In this document: piece after piece, positions 25,943 through 34,398 of the stretch
How positions within the stretch are numbered: the first letter of the stretch is position 1
How the letters are laid out: each line of letters begins with the position of its first letter
NCBI RefSeq assembly: GCF_007097395.1
Contig: NZ_VKDC01000024.1
Span: 1-64,000, forward strand
Direction of reading: 5' to 3'
From: Fulvivirga sp. M361
GTDB lineage: Bacteria; Bacteroidota; Bacteroidia; Cytophagales; Cyclobacteriaceae
DNA length: 64,000 nucleotides
The notes under the pieces: generated by a model
Databases searched by the model: none
Told to the model about the DNA's origin: nothing
What the model saw: the letters and a program-made list of their open reading frames with translations, nothing else
Translations under genes and position numbers: made by a program

Positions 25943-26017
25943 TTAACACATACTTCCACGCGCCTGATCAGGGATCGAATGATGGTGGTGATGATATGTG
26001 CTGCTAATTATGGTCAT
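25943..26017 (-). CDS. hisL: His-operon leader peptide (HisL-like)
   Basis: A 24-codon frame runs from ATG at 26015-26017 to TAA at 25943-25945. Codons 9-13 are five consecutive histidine codons (CAT/CAC, 25979-25993). The reading frame precedes the terminator at 25888-25920 and then hisG. Together they form a textbook transcription attenuator: when charged His-tRNA is scarce, ribosomes stall at the His run and an alternative fold should block the terminator. No sequence similarity to enterobacterial HisL is claimed; the call rests on the His run and position. Confidence 0.85.
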   Translation of the reverse strand: MTIISSTYHHHHHSIPDQARGSMC

Positions 26018-26080
26018 TTTTAATTGTTCCGCTAAGTAAATTAATTGTTTGTTTTGGTCAAATGTTTTTTAAAAAAAAAA

Positions 26081-27061
26081 TTACAGACCGAGTGATTGGT
26101 TTTCAATAGAGGCCAATTCGATCACTTTCTCATACTCTGCGGAATTCAGATCATTGAAGAAGTAGTGCACAGGATTTATCTTCTTGTTATTCAAGATCAC
26201 TTCATAGTGTAAGTGAGGAGCCGTGGATAGTCCCGTGTTACCCACATAACCAATGATCTGTCCTCTTTTTACATTTTGACGTTCTCTTACCTCAAAGTCA
26301 TGCATGTGAGCATACCGGGTTTTATACCCAAACCCGTGGTCAATTTCCACTAACTTTCCATAACCGCTGAACCTGCTTTTTACTTTGGTAACTGTACCGT
26401 CAGCAGTGGCATAGATCGGTGTGCCTATGGGCGCGGAGAAGTCAATACCGGAATGAAATTTTTTAACCTTGTAGACCGGGTGTATCCGTTTCCCAAAGCC
26501 TGAGGCCAGGCGAATGAGTTCTTCGTTAGATATAGGTTGTATTGCTGGAATAGCGGCATACATTTTAGCCTTGTCTTCGGCCAGATTCACGATTTCGTCA
26601 TATGAAGTAGATTGTATATACATTTTACGCCGTAGTTTATCTACTTCTTTGCTGAGCGTAAGGATCTCTTCTTTGTGGTCAATTTTTTTGTTTTTGATAT
26701 CTTCATACCGCTCCACGCCACCTATACCGGCATCTCTTATACTTGCATCGTAAGGTTCGGCGCCCAGCACCACGCGGTAAATATCATCATCTCTCTTTTC
26801 GAGGGCCTGAACCACGGATTTCAGTTGTGCCACTTCTTTTTCCAGGTTGCCATAGAAATATTCCATTTCAGCCACCTCATTTTTAAGCATTACCTCCTTT
26901 GGTGACTCAAAATAGTTGTTATACAATAACAGTAGACCCACCGCACACGCTATGATCAACGAAGCCAGACCTAAAAAATTCAGGACCACGTCCTGGGTTT
27001 TGGTCTTTACCCGTTCATATTTACATGTTTCAGTATCGTAATGGTATTTTATCCTTGCCAT
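26081..27061 (-). CDS. M23 (LytM) peptidase with N-terminal membrane anchor
   Basis: The protein has 326 residues. One TM helix (about 26-47, VVLNFLGLASLIIACAVGLL) follows a short basic cytoplasmic tail. A coiled coil covers about 58-165. The M23 domain covers about 185-300: ASGFGKRIHPVYKVKKFHSG (His, then HSGIDFSAP with His and Asp zinc ligands), YATADGTVTKV, GYGKLVEIDHGFG and APHLHYEV with the HxH motif. All ligands are present, so it should be an active endopeptidase cutting peptidoglycan cross-links, or possibly an EnvC/NlpD-type regulator. It is divergent from no close partner and lies upstream of the his leader on the same strand. Confidence 0.9.
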   Translation of the reverse strand: MARIKYHYDTETCKYERVKTKTQDVVLNFLGLASLIIACAVGLLLLYNNYFESPKEVMLKNEVAEMEYFYGNLEKEVAQLKSVVQALEKRDDDIYRVVLGAEPYDASIRDAGIGGVERYEDIKNKKIDHKEEILTLSKEVDKLRRKMYIQSTSYDEIVNLAEDKAKMYAAIPAIQPISNEELIRLASGFGKRIHPVYKVKKFHSGIDFSAPIGTPIYATADGTVTKVKSRFSGYGKLVEIDHGFGYKTRYAHMHDFEVRERQNVKRGQIIGYVGNTGLSTAPHLHYEVILNNKKINPVHYFFNDLNSAEYEKVIELASIENQSLGL

Positions 27062-27191
27062 TATTTACTTTTCTATTTTTCTGAGCTTTAAATACTTTCG
27101 CCCAAGCTATTTAAAACGTTGACCTGCCTGTTTTAGTTTACTTTGAGGCTGGACCTGTATATAATCTCCGGCGGTGATGAGTAACCGCGCT

Positions 27192-28238
27192 TTATGTCAT
27201 TTCACTTACGTTTACCTTATAAATGAGTTTTTCGGATCGTCCTTTTTTAAATACCTGACGTCCTTTATTGATCCCACTGCGTAGCTTTTTTTGTTCTTCC
27301 TCCGGTAGGTGTATCACCTCTTTACACTCTTCAGAACAACAGCCTTCCAGTGTAGCAGCGCATTCTTTGCACTGTATGAATAATATATGACAACCATCGT
27401 TTTTACAGTTGGTATGGTCATCGCATGGTTTTCCACATTGGTGGCATTGGCTTATGATCTCGTCTGAGATCCGTTCACCTAATCGTTCATCAAACACAAA
27501 GTTTTTACCGGTAAACTTATTTTCCAATCGCTGTGTATTTACCTGGCGGGCATATTCAATGATGCCCCCATCCAGCTGAAATACACTTTTAAAGCCTTTA
27601 TGCTTATAATAAGCGCTGGCTTTTTCACATCGTATACCCCCTGTACAGTACATTACGATGTTTTTGTCTTTCTTATCTGACAGCATTTCCTCCACTACAG
27701 GTAGTGCTTCCTTAAACGTGTCTACATCAGGCAATACGGCATTTTTAAAATGACCCACTTCACTTTCGTAGTGATTTCGCATGTCAATGATAATAGTATC
27801 GGGATCTTCTGCCAGGAGGTTAAATTCCTTGGCAGACAGGTGTTTGCCTCTTTTGGTAACGTCAAATTCGGCGTCATTCAGCCCATCGGCTACAATCTTA
27901 TGTCGTATCTGTATCTTTAATTTGAAGAAAGACTTTCCATCATCATCTATGGCGATATTGAGCCGCACGCCTTGTAAGTCAGCATGATCATTTATGTATT
28001 CCCTGAATGATTCAAACCGCTCTTCCGGAACGCTGATCTGTCCGTTTATCCCTTCATTAGCCAGGTAGATCCTGCCCATGACGCCTAAATTGGAGAAGTC
28101 AAGGTAAAGTTGGTCCCTGTAAGCCGGTACATCGTCTATCTTGAGGTATCTGTAAAATGACAGCGTTATACGTTTCTCGTCGCTCTCACTTAACTTTTGT
28201 TTGAGAACGTTTTTATTGATTCTATTGTGTAAGATCAT
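27192..28238 (-). CDS. trhO: tRNA uridine(34) hydroxylase, rhodanese family
   Basis: The protein has 348 residues. The N-terminal UPF0176 part (LYLDFSNLGVMGRIYLANEG and INGQISVPEERFESF) is followed by the rhodanese domain with active-site Cys198 in VMYCTGGIRCEKASAYY. The C-terminal cysteine-rich segment has C.QC..PCDDHTNCKNDGCH and QCKECAATLEGCCSEECK, a metal-binding tail typical of TrhO. It forms 5-hydroxyuridine at the tRNA wobble position using prephenate-independent oxygen chemistry. It lies alone on the minus strand. Confidence 0.93.
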   Translation of the reverse strand: MILHNRINKNVLKQKLSESDEKRITLSFYRYLKIDDVPAYRDQLYLDFSNLGVMGRIYLANEGINGQISVPEERFESFREYINDHADLQGVRLNIAIDDDGKSFFKLKIQIRHKIVADGLNDAEFDVTKRGKHLSAKEFNLLAEDPDTIIIDMRNHYESEVGHFKNAVLPDVDTFKEALPVVEEMLSDKKDKNIVMYCTGGIRCEKASAYYKHKGFKSVFQLDGGIIEYARQVNTQRLENKFTGKNFVFDERLGERISDEIISQCHQCGKPCDDHTNCKNDGCHILFIQCKECAATLEGCCSEECKEVIHLPEEEQKKLRSGINKGRQVFKKGRSEKLIYKVNVSEMT

Positions 28239-28783
28239 GTTTCAATCTGTCGTTTTTGCATGAAACGCGCTTATTGAATTAAATAAGTCTGCAAATATCG
28301 CTATTTCTGAAGATATTTTAGGTATCAGAATAGACTTACATCAATTAGGTCTTTTTCTTTTGGCTTAAGTAGTCATTAATTTGTACTTGGTCAGATTCGT
28401 GAAATTTTAAGTTTTTTGATTTTTTACTCAATAAACAAATAACACCACTATTTTTCAACAAGGATTTCTTTGAGTTCTTCTATAAAGTCCGAAAGAAACG
28501 AGACTGTAAAACTGTTCAATTAATTCAGCAGTATTACGATGAAAAACGCTGGATCAATGTATCCGGAATGATGCGGTAAACGCTACGCGGCACGACCCTG
28601 AGCAGGCCAGGGATTTCGTTTTGACCTGATGGTAGATGTTAGGAAGTAATAATCCGGTATATCGTCAAATTCAAGACGAATAGCTCATGAAATTTTGGGA
28701 AGCAGGAAGTATATCTTATCCACCTGTCCGAAAATCCTAACAATTCTCTTTCACCCAATCTAAAAAGACTTTTCTTTCTACCC
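28239..28783. other. Gap with only weak coding traces
   Basis: No RNA gene or intact gene is seen in 545 bases. A plus-strand frame around 28452-28580 (ending in KRWINVSGMMR and TAA) has protein-like content but no start codon. It may be a remnant. It lies between the core trhO gene and the hicAB pair, so this is where the second accessory patch begins. Confidence 0.3.
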
Positions 28784-28978
28784 CTATGTTTTGAGATTGG
28801 TAAAAATATGAAAGGCCGGAATTTCCTTATCTTTAGGCCTTATAATAATTGAACGTCTACATTCAGGGCATTTCCATTTGAAGTGAGAGCCACCAGATTT
28901 TTTCTTTTCTTCTTTGCATCCCAAGTATTCAAGGAATGCAACCCAGCATTTTGTTTTAATTGGCCTATTTTCTCCCAA
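28784..28978 (-). CDS. hicA: HicA-like toxin
   Basis: The protein has 64 residues, the usual size. The catalytic His lies in SGGSHFKWKCPECRRSIIIRP, followed by DKEIPAFHI, matching the GSHxx..R..IP..x pattern of the HicA dsRBD-like mRNA interferase. The two Cys in the middle are atypical. It starts at TTG directly after the hicB stop codon (TAATTG). There is no ATG in frame downstream. Translation is therefore probably coupled to hicB. It should cut mRNA or block translation when HicB is lost. Confidence 0.7.
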   Translation of the reverse strand: MGENRPIKTKCWVAFLEYLGCKEEKKKSGGSHFKWKCPECRRSIIIRPKDKEIPAFHIFTNLKT

Positions 28979-29344
28979 TTAAACTTCAATAAGAGCTTGA
29001 GTAATTTTTGTATCTTCAGATAGATCGAAATCTCTTAGGACTCCATTGACATCTACATATGGAGGATCATTGATTTTTTTCTTGAAGAGCTTATCTCGTT
29101 TCCAACCCAATTTGAGCATTTCATAATGCGCAACTTCAGGATCGTAATATAACATGCTTTGGAAAAAGTCGTCCAACGATTCATTGAGCATTTCTCTAGC
29201 CTCATTCTTATTCGAACCGTAAGAGGATATATTCAGAGACGGAATGTAGATCACGAAGTGACCATGATCTTCAAACTCATAGGCTCCAACAACACCTTTT
29301 TCAGCTTTATTGGAATGATCCAGTTTGATATATTCTTTCTTCAT
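28979..29344 (-). CDS. hicB: HicB-like antitoxin
   Basis: The protein has 121 residues. The conserved HicB stretch is VVGAYEFEDHGHFVIYIPSL followed by NISSYGSNKNEAREMLNESL. The C-terminal part (about 75-121) is helical and could bind DNA, but I cannot assign a ribbon-helix-helix or HTH with confidence. It precedes hicA, the reverse of the most common order, so the antitoxin is made first. Confidence 0.7.
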   Translation of the reverse strand: MKKEYIKLDHSNKAEKGVVGAYEFEDHGHFVIYIPSLNISSYGSNKNEAREMLNESLDDFFQSMLYYDPEVAHYEMLKLGWKRDKLFKKKINDPPYVDVNGVLRDFDLSEDTKITQALIEV

Positions 29345-29457
29345 GACCCTAATGAATGAAATACTTAGGCTAGATATACAACCTATAATTCAAATATATT
29401 GTTCAGTTTGGAAAAATCGATATTACGTAAGGTTTTCTGAACAAGAAGTCCCTTCAC

Positions 29458-30606
29458 CTACTGCCTTAACCTAGCCCTCATAGCAAGCACAAAGAAAGTA
29501 ATTAGAACAACAGAGAACAGGCGTTCGAAAACTAAGTAAAAGTAGAGCTCTTTTGAATAACCCTCAGTACTTATTTTTCCTACAACAGGAAGAGATGCAT
29601 TAAGACTGGTAATTCCAGCTTGCACTATCTGATTCCAGCAAACTGTATTGGAAAAGCACGGTTGGTGAAAGAAACCAATCATGAAGATCAACATTGGGCT
29701 GGTAATTAACAAAATCATTAACCAAAGAAAAGCAAGGGCTATGCTTTGTTGGTATCCAGATAAGTGCTCATGAAGGCCCATAATACACCAGTTGATCATT
29801 TTATGATATTGACCATCCTTATACCCTAGCCATATCAATTTTCTTTTGATATACATCTCAGATCGATAAGCATCCCCTGCATTTTCCCAGTCTTTTGCAT
29901 CCATAAAGTTTTTCTTTAGTTGACGGTAGGTGTTGGATAGGTTTTTGTAATCCTTGCTAACATCATTAGCTAATGCTATCCTTCCTTCAATTTTTCTAAA
30001 TTGACAATTGGTAAATTCAACCTTACTAAGACTGCAATCTTGGATTATCACATTGTCAAATTTGAAGTTTAGAAATTGAAACTTACTCGGAAGCAAAGCC
30101 CATAAAAAAATTATATAGCGCTCAATATTCCAGTCCTCAAAAACAATTATATGATCATCAGGAAAGTAGGTACTTCGAAACGTTATTTCTTCGTTACCAA
30201 GAAGGCTGATATTGCTCCAGAACGATTCGCCGAAAAAGCGAGATCTGTTGAAAAGAGTCTTGCCTGAAAATTTAACATTAACGAAACTGGTAATCCCACT
30301 AAATTGTGCATAGGTAAAATCAGCATCTTTTAAAAACTGGATTTCTTCAAATGCTACATTTCCTAAAAATCGAGCATCACCAAAACTAACATTTACAGAA
30401 AATTTCCTTTCCTCATTTTCAAGCCAAAAGCTCTCCATTAAAAACTCAGTAAAGATAAAATCACTAAAATCAAAATCGCTCTTAGCCATTTTCTCCTTTC
30501 TGACCTCATGCCAGAACTCATTTACGCTATCCAAACGGTTTGACCAGTCCTCCTTATCACAATAAAAGATATGCTCATCCGTGTTTTCGTAACTATTTCT
30601 ATTCAT
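29458..30606 (-). CDS. Pentapeptide-type repeat membrane protein
   Basis: The protein has 382 residues. A cytosolic N-terminal part contains F-rich 11-residue repeats at about 70-135 (FLGNVAFEEIQ, FLKDADFTYAQ, FSGITSFVNVK, FSGKTLFNRSR), the Pentapeptide_3 type. A second region after the first (about 195-215) resumes the fold. Two TM helices at about 285-315 and 358-375 (IALAFLWLMILLITSPMLIF and LFSVVLITFFVLAMRARL) surround an LNASLPVVG loop. No signal peptide is seen. Proteins of this build are thought to be right-handed beta-solenoid proteins anchored in the inner membrane; their function is not known. It lies 11 nt after the next gene in a two-gene operon. Confidence 0.75.
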   Translation of the reverse strand: MNRNSYENTDEHIFYCDKEDWSNRLDSVNEFWHEVRKEKMAKSDFDFSDFIFTEFLMESFWLENEERKFSVNVSFGDARFLGNVAFEEIQFLKDADFTYAQFSGITSFVNVKFSGKTLFNRSRFFGESFWSNISLLGNEEITFRSTYFPDDHIIVFEDWNIERYIIFLWALLPSKFQFLNFKFDNVIIQDCSLSKVEFTNCQFRKIEGRIALANDVSKDYKNLSNTYRQLKKNFMDAKDWENAGDAYRSEMYIKRKLIWLGYKDGQYHKMINWCIMGLHEHLSGYQQSIALAFLWLMILLITSPMLIFMIGFFHQPCFSNTVCWNQIVQAGITSLNASLPVVGKISTEGYSKELYFYLVFERLFSVVLITFFVLAMRARLRQ

Positions 30607-30617
30607 GAGGGTATTTG

Positions 30618-31886
30618 TTAAGAACCTATAAGATTAGAAGATATAATATAGTTGGCCAGGTAAGCTAGGCAGATCAATCCCACTACATATTGAAGAAATA
30701 TATATCCAACAGAGAAGTGTTTTTTGAACTCGATCTTATCAGTGCTCATCCTTAGACCAAAGAAAATTAACGCTGTGTAATAGACTGCTAGTATGAGATT
30801 GGAAAAATTGAAATGTGGATATCGGCCTTTTTTTCGGAGAGAGATTTTGTATTTACGGTTCTGATAGAGCTGTTCGCTAATTTTGTCTATTGGGTATACG
30901 TTAAAAGCGAGTCTTGGTAATCTCAACCAATTGATCAATAAGAATAAAAGGAAGAACCCACCAGTAAACAACCATATCCTTGATTTGTCATATCCATAGT
31001 CGCTCCAATGTTTATTGAGAAAATTTAAGCCATAGTCCATTTTCTTACGGAACCAACTCTTGTTCGGATTTTTGGTAAGTGTAAACTCTTGGTATTCTTT
31101 GTCAAGAGTTTCATAGCTGATTCTGTAGCCATTGTCGCTAAAGTTTTTTAACAGGGCTTCATATACATTAGTAAGCTTCTCATAGTCTTCTGAAGAAATT
31201 GAATCTGGCCGATACACACAGAATTTTTCATATCTCAATTTGAATTTTTTAATAGGGGAATCTCTTAGATCCAAGGAACATTTTTTCCCTTCCGCTTTCA
31301 TTGTGCTGGATAGTTCTGTTTCAGAAAGGTCTATGATTTTATTAACGCTTACATTTCTCAAAATCAGTATTTTAGGCAATTTCATTCTTGAAAAGCTAGA
31401 TTCATCTTTAAATTTAGCGCCTGCAAAATTCGCTAATGAATCAAACCGAACATTCCTAAAATCCATTAATGAATGAAAATCAGCAGAGCTGAAATCCGCT
31501 GATGAATTAAAATTAGCAGACCTAAAATCTGCTAACGAATTAAAATCAGCAGAGCTAAAATTTGCTAATGAATTAAACTTAGCAGACCTAAAATCCGCTA
31601 ATGAATTAAATGGGGTGCCTTGAAAATGCGCTATTCTATCAAATGTGGTGAACGAATAGTTCTTTGATGAATTAAACCTAATAGACTCAAAATCCGCTGG
31701 TGTATGAAATTTATCAGATGAAAGATCCTTTAGCGAATTGTATTTATTAAAATTAAATATCACTGATGTGTCAATCTCAATTGCCCTGTACTCATCTTCA
31801 AAAATGTCATTTCTTTGCCCTAGGCCATCATGAAAAGTGAAGATTGATAAAAGGACTAGAAGGGGGTATATCAAAGCCTTAGACAT
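30618..31886 (-). CDS. Pentapeptide-type repeat membrane protein, secreted N terminus
   Basis: The protein has 422 residues, with signal peptide about 1-23 (ending DGLGQ). About ten 11-residue repeats (consensus FNSLADFRSAN) fill residues 53-160. A helical domain follows (about 215-290), then three TM helices (about 303-320, 361-380, 393-420). The repeats therefore face the periplasm, unlike those of the neighbouring gene. The two proteins may build a complex that spans the inner membrane. Near-identical repeats are encoded by 33-bp tandem DNA repeats, so length variation by slippage is likely. Confidence 0.78.
   Translation of the reverse strand: MSKALIYPLLVLLSIFTFHDGLGQRNDIFEDEYRAIEIDTSVIFNFNKYNSLKDLSSDKFHTPADFESIRFNSSKNYSFTTFDRIAHFQGTPFNSLADFRSAKFNSLANFSSADFNSLADFRSANFNSSADFSSADFHSLMDFRNVRFDSLANFAGAKFKDESSFSRMKLPKILILRNVSVNKIIDLSETELSSTMKAEGKKCSLDLRDSPIKKFKLRYEKFCVYRPDSISSEDYEKLTNVYEALLKNFSDNGYRISYETLDKEYQEFTLTKNPNKSWFRKKMDYGLNFLNKHWSDYGYDKSRIWLFTGGFFLLFLLINWLRLPRLAFNVYPIDKISEQLYQNRKYKISLRKKGRYPHFNFSNLILAVYYTALIFFGLRMSTDKIEFKKHFSVGYIFLQYVVGLICLAYLANYIISSNLIGS
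31406..31730 (-). repeat. 33-bp tandem repeats coding an 11-residue solenoid
   Basis: The segment consists of about ten units of 33 bp with strong third-position conservation in the middle copies (codons for FNSLADFRSAN variants). It stays in frame throughout. Confidence 0.7.
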
Positions 31887-31929
31887 AGACTTTCAATATT
31901 GTCAAAGTTCAATTACGAGTCAATTAATT

Positions 31930-32146
31930 CCTTAAATATCTTAACCCAAAAAGTAGACCCACATTACATATACCTCTCTATTAGCGATAGATAAAAACCG
32001 GAAATCTGAGGAAGCCCAGACCGGGATGTTAATAGTATCTTAGTCCGGTTTTTTCATTTATAGTTAACCAGAAAATTTGCGGAGGCCTTGGGTTGAGATG
32101 ATGAGTCTTGCTCCAGGGCGTTTTTTATTTTCTATAATTCTATAGT
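31930..32146 (+). repeat. Structured leader, copy 1
   Basis: It is about 80-85% identical to 33518-33734 by eye and has the same layout: ACATTACATATACCTC, TTAGCGATAGATAAAAACCG, then hairpin 1 (ACCGG/CCGGT, near 32019-32050) running into TTTTTTC, then hairpin 2 (GCCTTGG/CCAGGGC near 32085-32119) running into TTTTTTATTTT. A small charged gene starts 24 nt later. Two serial terminator-like hairpins suggest attenuation. Confidence 0.65.
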
Positions 32147-32371
32147 ATGGAAAGCAACGAAGAAATGACACAAGAAAACCAGGAGAAAATACAACGGGAG
32201 CAAGTCACACAAGAGCCGAATGCTCTTTTATCAGAGATCAAAAGGACCCGTCGATATTACAAGCTCACAACCGCCGGGAATGAAACATCACTGGCTAAAC
32301 TTGAGGAGTTTGGTCAATTTTTAAGGACCATGAGTAAAGTATTGTCTATGGACATTAGGGTTTCTGTGTGA
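32147..32371 (+). CDS. Small charged protein, function unknown
   Basis: The protein has 74 residues. The N-terminal half is very rich in Glu/Gln (MESNEEMTQENQEKIQREQV) and the rest is basic and helical (EIKRTRRYYKLTTAGN). It shares its start and composition with the frameshifted paralogue at 33735, and both follow the same structured leader. It may itself be a shortened version, since the similarity ends after LLSEI. I recognise no domain. Confidence 0.45.
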   Translation: MESNEEMTQENQEKIQREQVTQEPNALLSEIKRTRRYYKLTTAGNETSLAKLEEFGQFLRTMSKVLSMDIRVSV

Positions 32372-32466
32372 AGGGAAGAATAGGCTGGTCCCATGTTTAA
32401 CCTTAACCTGAATTCAATGCATCCCTGTTTAAGGGGAAATAAAGTAGAAGGGGAAATTAAATTCTT

Positions 32467-33198
32467 TTAAGAAACTCCCCATTCATTTTGAATTTGGCAA
32501 ACAAACTTCATAACCTCCATGGGTAGCGCCAAGGAATGTTTATTTGCCTTAATCTGATCAGCAAATACCGTTAGATCCTTATGATAAATAATACTGTCTA
32601 AACGCACACAGTAGATGGCAATATCCAAAGGGAAAATAGATCTTAGTGCCGTAATGCCCTCAGGGTTGTTGGACCATATTTTTACCAATTCCCAACCATC
32701 ACCCTTCCCTTTTTCGGTTATCTCTCCATACGTCGGGCTATAGTATTTACATAAATCCAAAAATTCCATAGGTGAAGGGTAGGTTTCGTATGTTAACCAA
32801 CTGATATCTTTATTTACTATTAAATTAAGAATGAAGCTTTGAGCAGCATGAATATAGCTAGTAAAGATGGGCAGCTGTTTTGCCTGTTCCACAAAGTCAG
32901 TTAACCGATTGTTTCCCAAAATAGCATCTATTCTTACAGAAAATAAACCAAGGTCCAATGGGCCAATCATGTTAAGGGCATCATAACGTTCTGGGTTTTG
33001 AGTCCAATGATATGTCAATCGCCATCCCATGCTTTTACCAAAACTGGATGAGGCTATATGCTTTCGATATAACGGGCTATGTTTATAACATAATGCGCAA
33101 CCCTCAATTATACGAGGATCAAAGTTTTTGAACTTTTCTGCGTAAATGGCAATTTTTTCCATCAGGATAGCAGTAATATCAGAATCTTTTGATTTCAT
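32467..33198 (-). CDS. Unrecognised protein with an internal duplication
   Basis: The protein has 243 residues and no signal peptide or TM helix. Residues about 25-95 and about 140-215 share an ordered pattern: FDPRIIEGCALCYKHSPLYR then GKSMGWRLTYHWTQNPERYD, against SPMEFLDLCKYYSPTYGEIT then GKGDGWELVKIWSNNPEGIT. Each is followed by A[L]xxIxPLDLxLFxVRxDxIL and a basic stretch. It is therefore a two-module protein. It does not match a family I know. It lies between the two structured leaders, on the opposite strand, as if carried as cargo. Confidence 0.65.
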   Translation of the reverse strand: MKSKDSDITAILMEKIAIYAEKFKNFDPRIIEGCALCYKHSPLYRKHIASSSFGKSMGWRLTYHWTQNPERYDALNMIGPLDLGLFSVRIDAILGNNRLTDFVEQAKQLPIFTSYIHAAQSFILNLIVNKDISWLTYETYPSPMEFLDLCKYYSPTYGEITEKGKGDGWELVKIWSNNPEGITALRSIFPLDIAIYCVRLDSIIYHKDLTVFADQIKANKHSLALPMEVMKFVCQIQNEWGVS

Positions 33199-33268
33199 TG
33201 GAGGATAGTTTTTTTGTTTTCAAGTTCAGTTCTATAGAACTGCTAATCCTGTTTATCCTTTAATCATC

Positions 33269-33516
33269 AATGTCATTAACTTAAAGAAATTAACGCGTCA
33301 TCGCGAACGAAGTAAAGCGATCTCAATCACATGTTTCAACCCTTACTGTGAGACTGCTTCATTGCATTACCCATGACGTGTTTTTATAATACGCTCAAAA
33401 TTCATTAATGTAGATATTTCCGTAAACCCACCCATCCTTGGTGTAATTGGAGCGAGTACACGTCATATCATTAAATGTGATCACTCGCAGTGACGAACCC
33501 TTAAGTTAATGACATT
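33269..33516. mobile_element. MITE/REP element with 16-bp terminal inverted repeats
   Basis: AATGTCATTAACTTAA (33269-33284) and TTAAGTTAATGACATT (33501-33516) are perfect inverted repeats. Inside are REP-like arms GTCATCGCGAACGAAGTAAAG..ATCTCA and a matching inverted stretch TGAGACTGCTTCATTGC..CATGACG. The unit is 248 bp, too short for a transposase, and ends exactly where leader copy 2 begins. A clear target-site duplication was not found. Confidence 0.7.
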
Positions 33517-33517
33517 G

Positions 33518-33734
33518 CCTTAAATATCTTAATTCAAACAGTTGACCCACATTACATATACCTCCATTAGCGATAGATAAAAACCGGAAATCTGAGGAAG
33601 CCGGGACCAGGATGTTAATAGCATCTTAGTCCGGGTTTTTTTATTTGTAGTTTAACCAGAAAATCTGCGGAGGCCCTGGGTTGAGATGATAAGTATTGAT
33701 CCAGGGCCTTTTTTATTTTCTACGATTCAAAAGT
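33518..33734 (+). repeat. Structured leader, copy 2
   Basis: This is the partner of 31930-32146. Hairpin 2 is a perfect GGCCCTGG/CCAGGGCC pair (33671-33708) followed by TTTTTTATTTT. In copy 1 the same position has a T-G pair, so the stem is preserved through a compatible change. Hairpin 1 has GATG/CATC here against GATG/TATC in copy 1, again pairing in both. This supports function at the RNA level. Confidence 0.65.
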
Positions 33735-34233
33735 ATGGAAGGCCAAGAAGAGAAGACAGAAGAAACCCAAGAGCAGGAAGCTCAACCAACCCAACAAGAA
33801 CAAGCAACACAAAAACCGATTGATCCTTTATCAGAGATCATGGCATTGTCCGAACCTGAAAGGGAAGAGGAGTCAACAGAAGAACAGGAACCGGGGAAGC
33901 AGGAAGAGCCTCAAGAAAATGTCCTGCTTACGCCGACATCGTTGAATTTGTCTTTCCCGATAAAGAATTTGACGAGACTGTGGTCTAACATTTTCAAAAT
34001 GAGCAAAATGCTAATCAAAAACCTCTCAAAGTATTCGAGACAATCCTGAATGAGATTTCTTTAAGAAGCATTTTACTAATACCATTCATCTCCCTGAGGA
34101 TTTAATGATTGAGTTGTATGGTTTATGGGAAATAAAAATAGGTGCATACTCCAGTTCTTTCCAATCACTCAACACCCGCAACTCACTACACACCACAACA
34201 AAAGCAATGATGAACTCAGTACAAAAGTCTTGA
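33735..34233 (+). pseudogene. Frameshifted paralogue of the small charged gene
   Basis: It starts at ATG 33735 with MEGQEEKTEETQEQEAQPTQ, which matches the start of the 74-residue protein. The intact first frame ends at 34049, but protein-like sequence continues in other frames: CPAYADIVEFVFPDKEFDET at about 33922-33985 (then TAA), and FKKHFTNTIHLPEDLMIELY and on from 34060 to TGA at 34231-34233. At least two frameshifts are needed to join them. The full protein would be about 165 residues, with a conserved C-terminal domain I do not recognise. Confidence 0.55.
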
Positions 34234-34398
34234 AAATGAATAATTTAAATTCGTATCGTTCTTCGCTAACCATAGTCTTAATCTTTTGTATCAAAGATAA
34301 AAGCAGGGTAGTGGCTGGCGCAGATAGTTCGATGAGACCGGTCAAATGCTGGATGAGTCCGTGCGATTGGCAGGATAAAAAAATAGAAGATCAAGAGC

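Noticed and set aside
31406-31730. A CRISPR array at regularly spaced repeats
   Set aside because: The 33-bp units are contiguous, in frame, and code an 11-residue protein repeat; there are no spacers and no cas genes.
31990-32030. RNase P-like GAGGAAG motif in the structured leader
   Set aside because: Only a few bases agree, and the rest of the RNase P core is absent.
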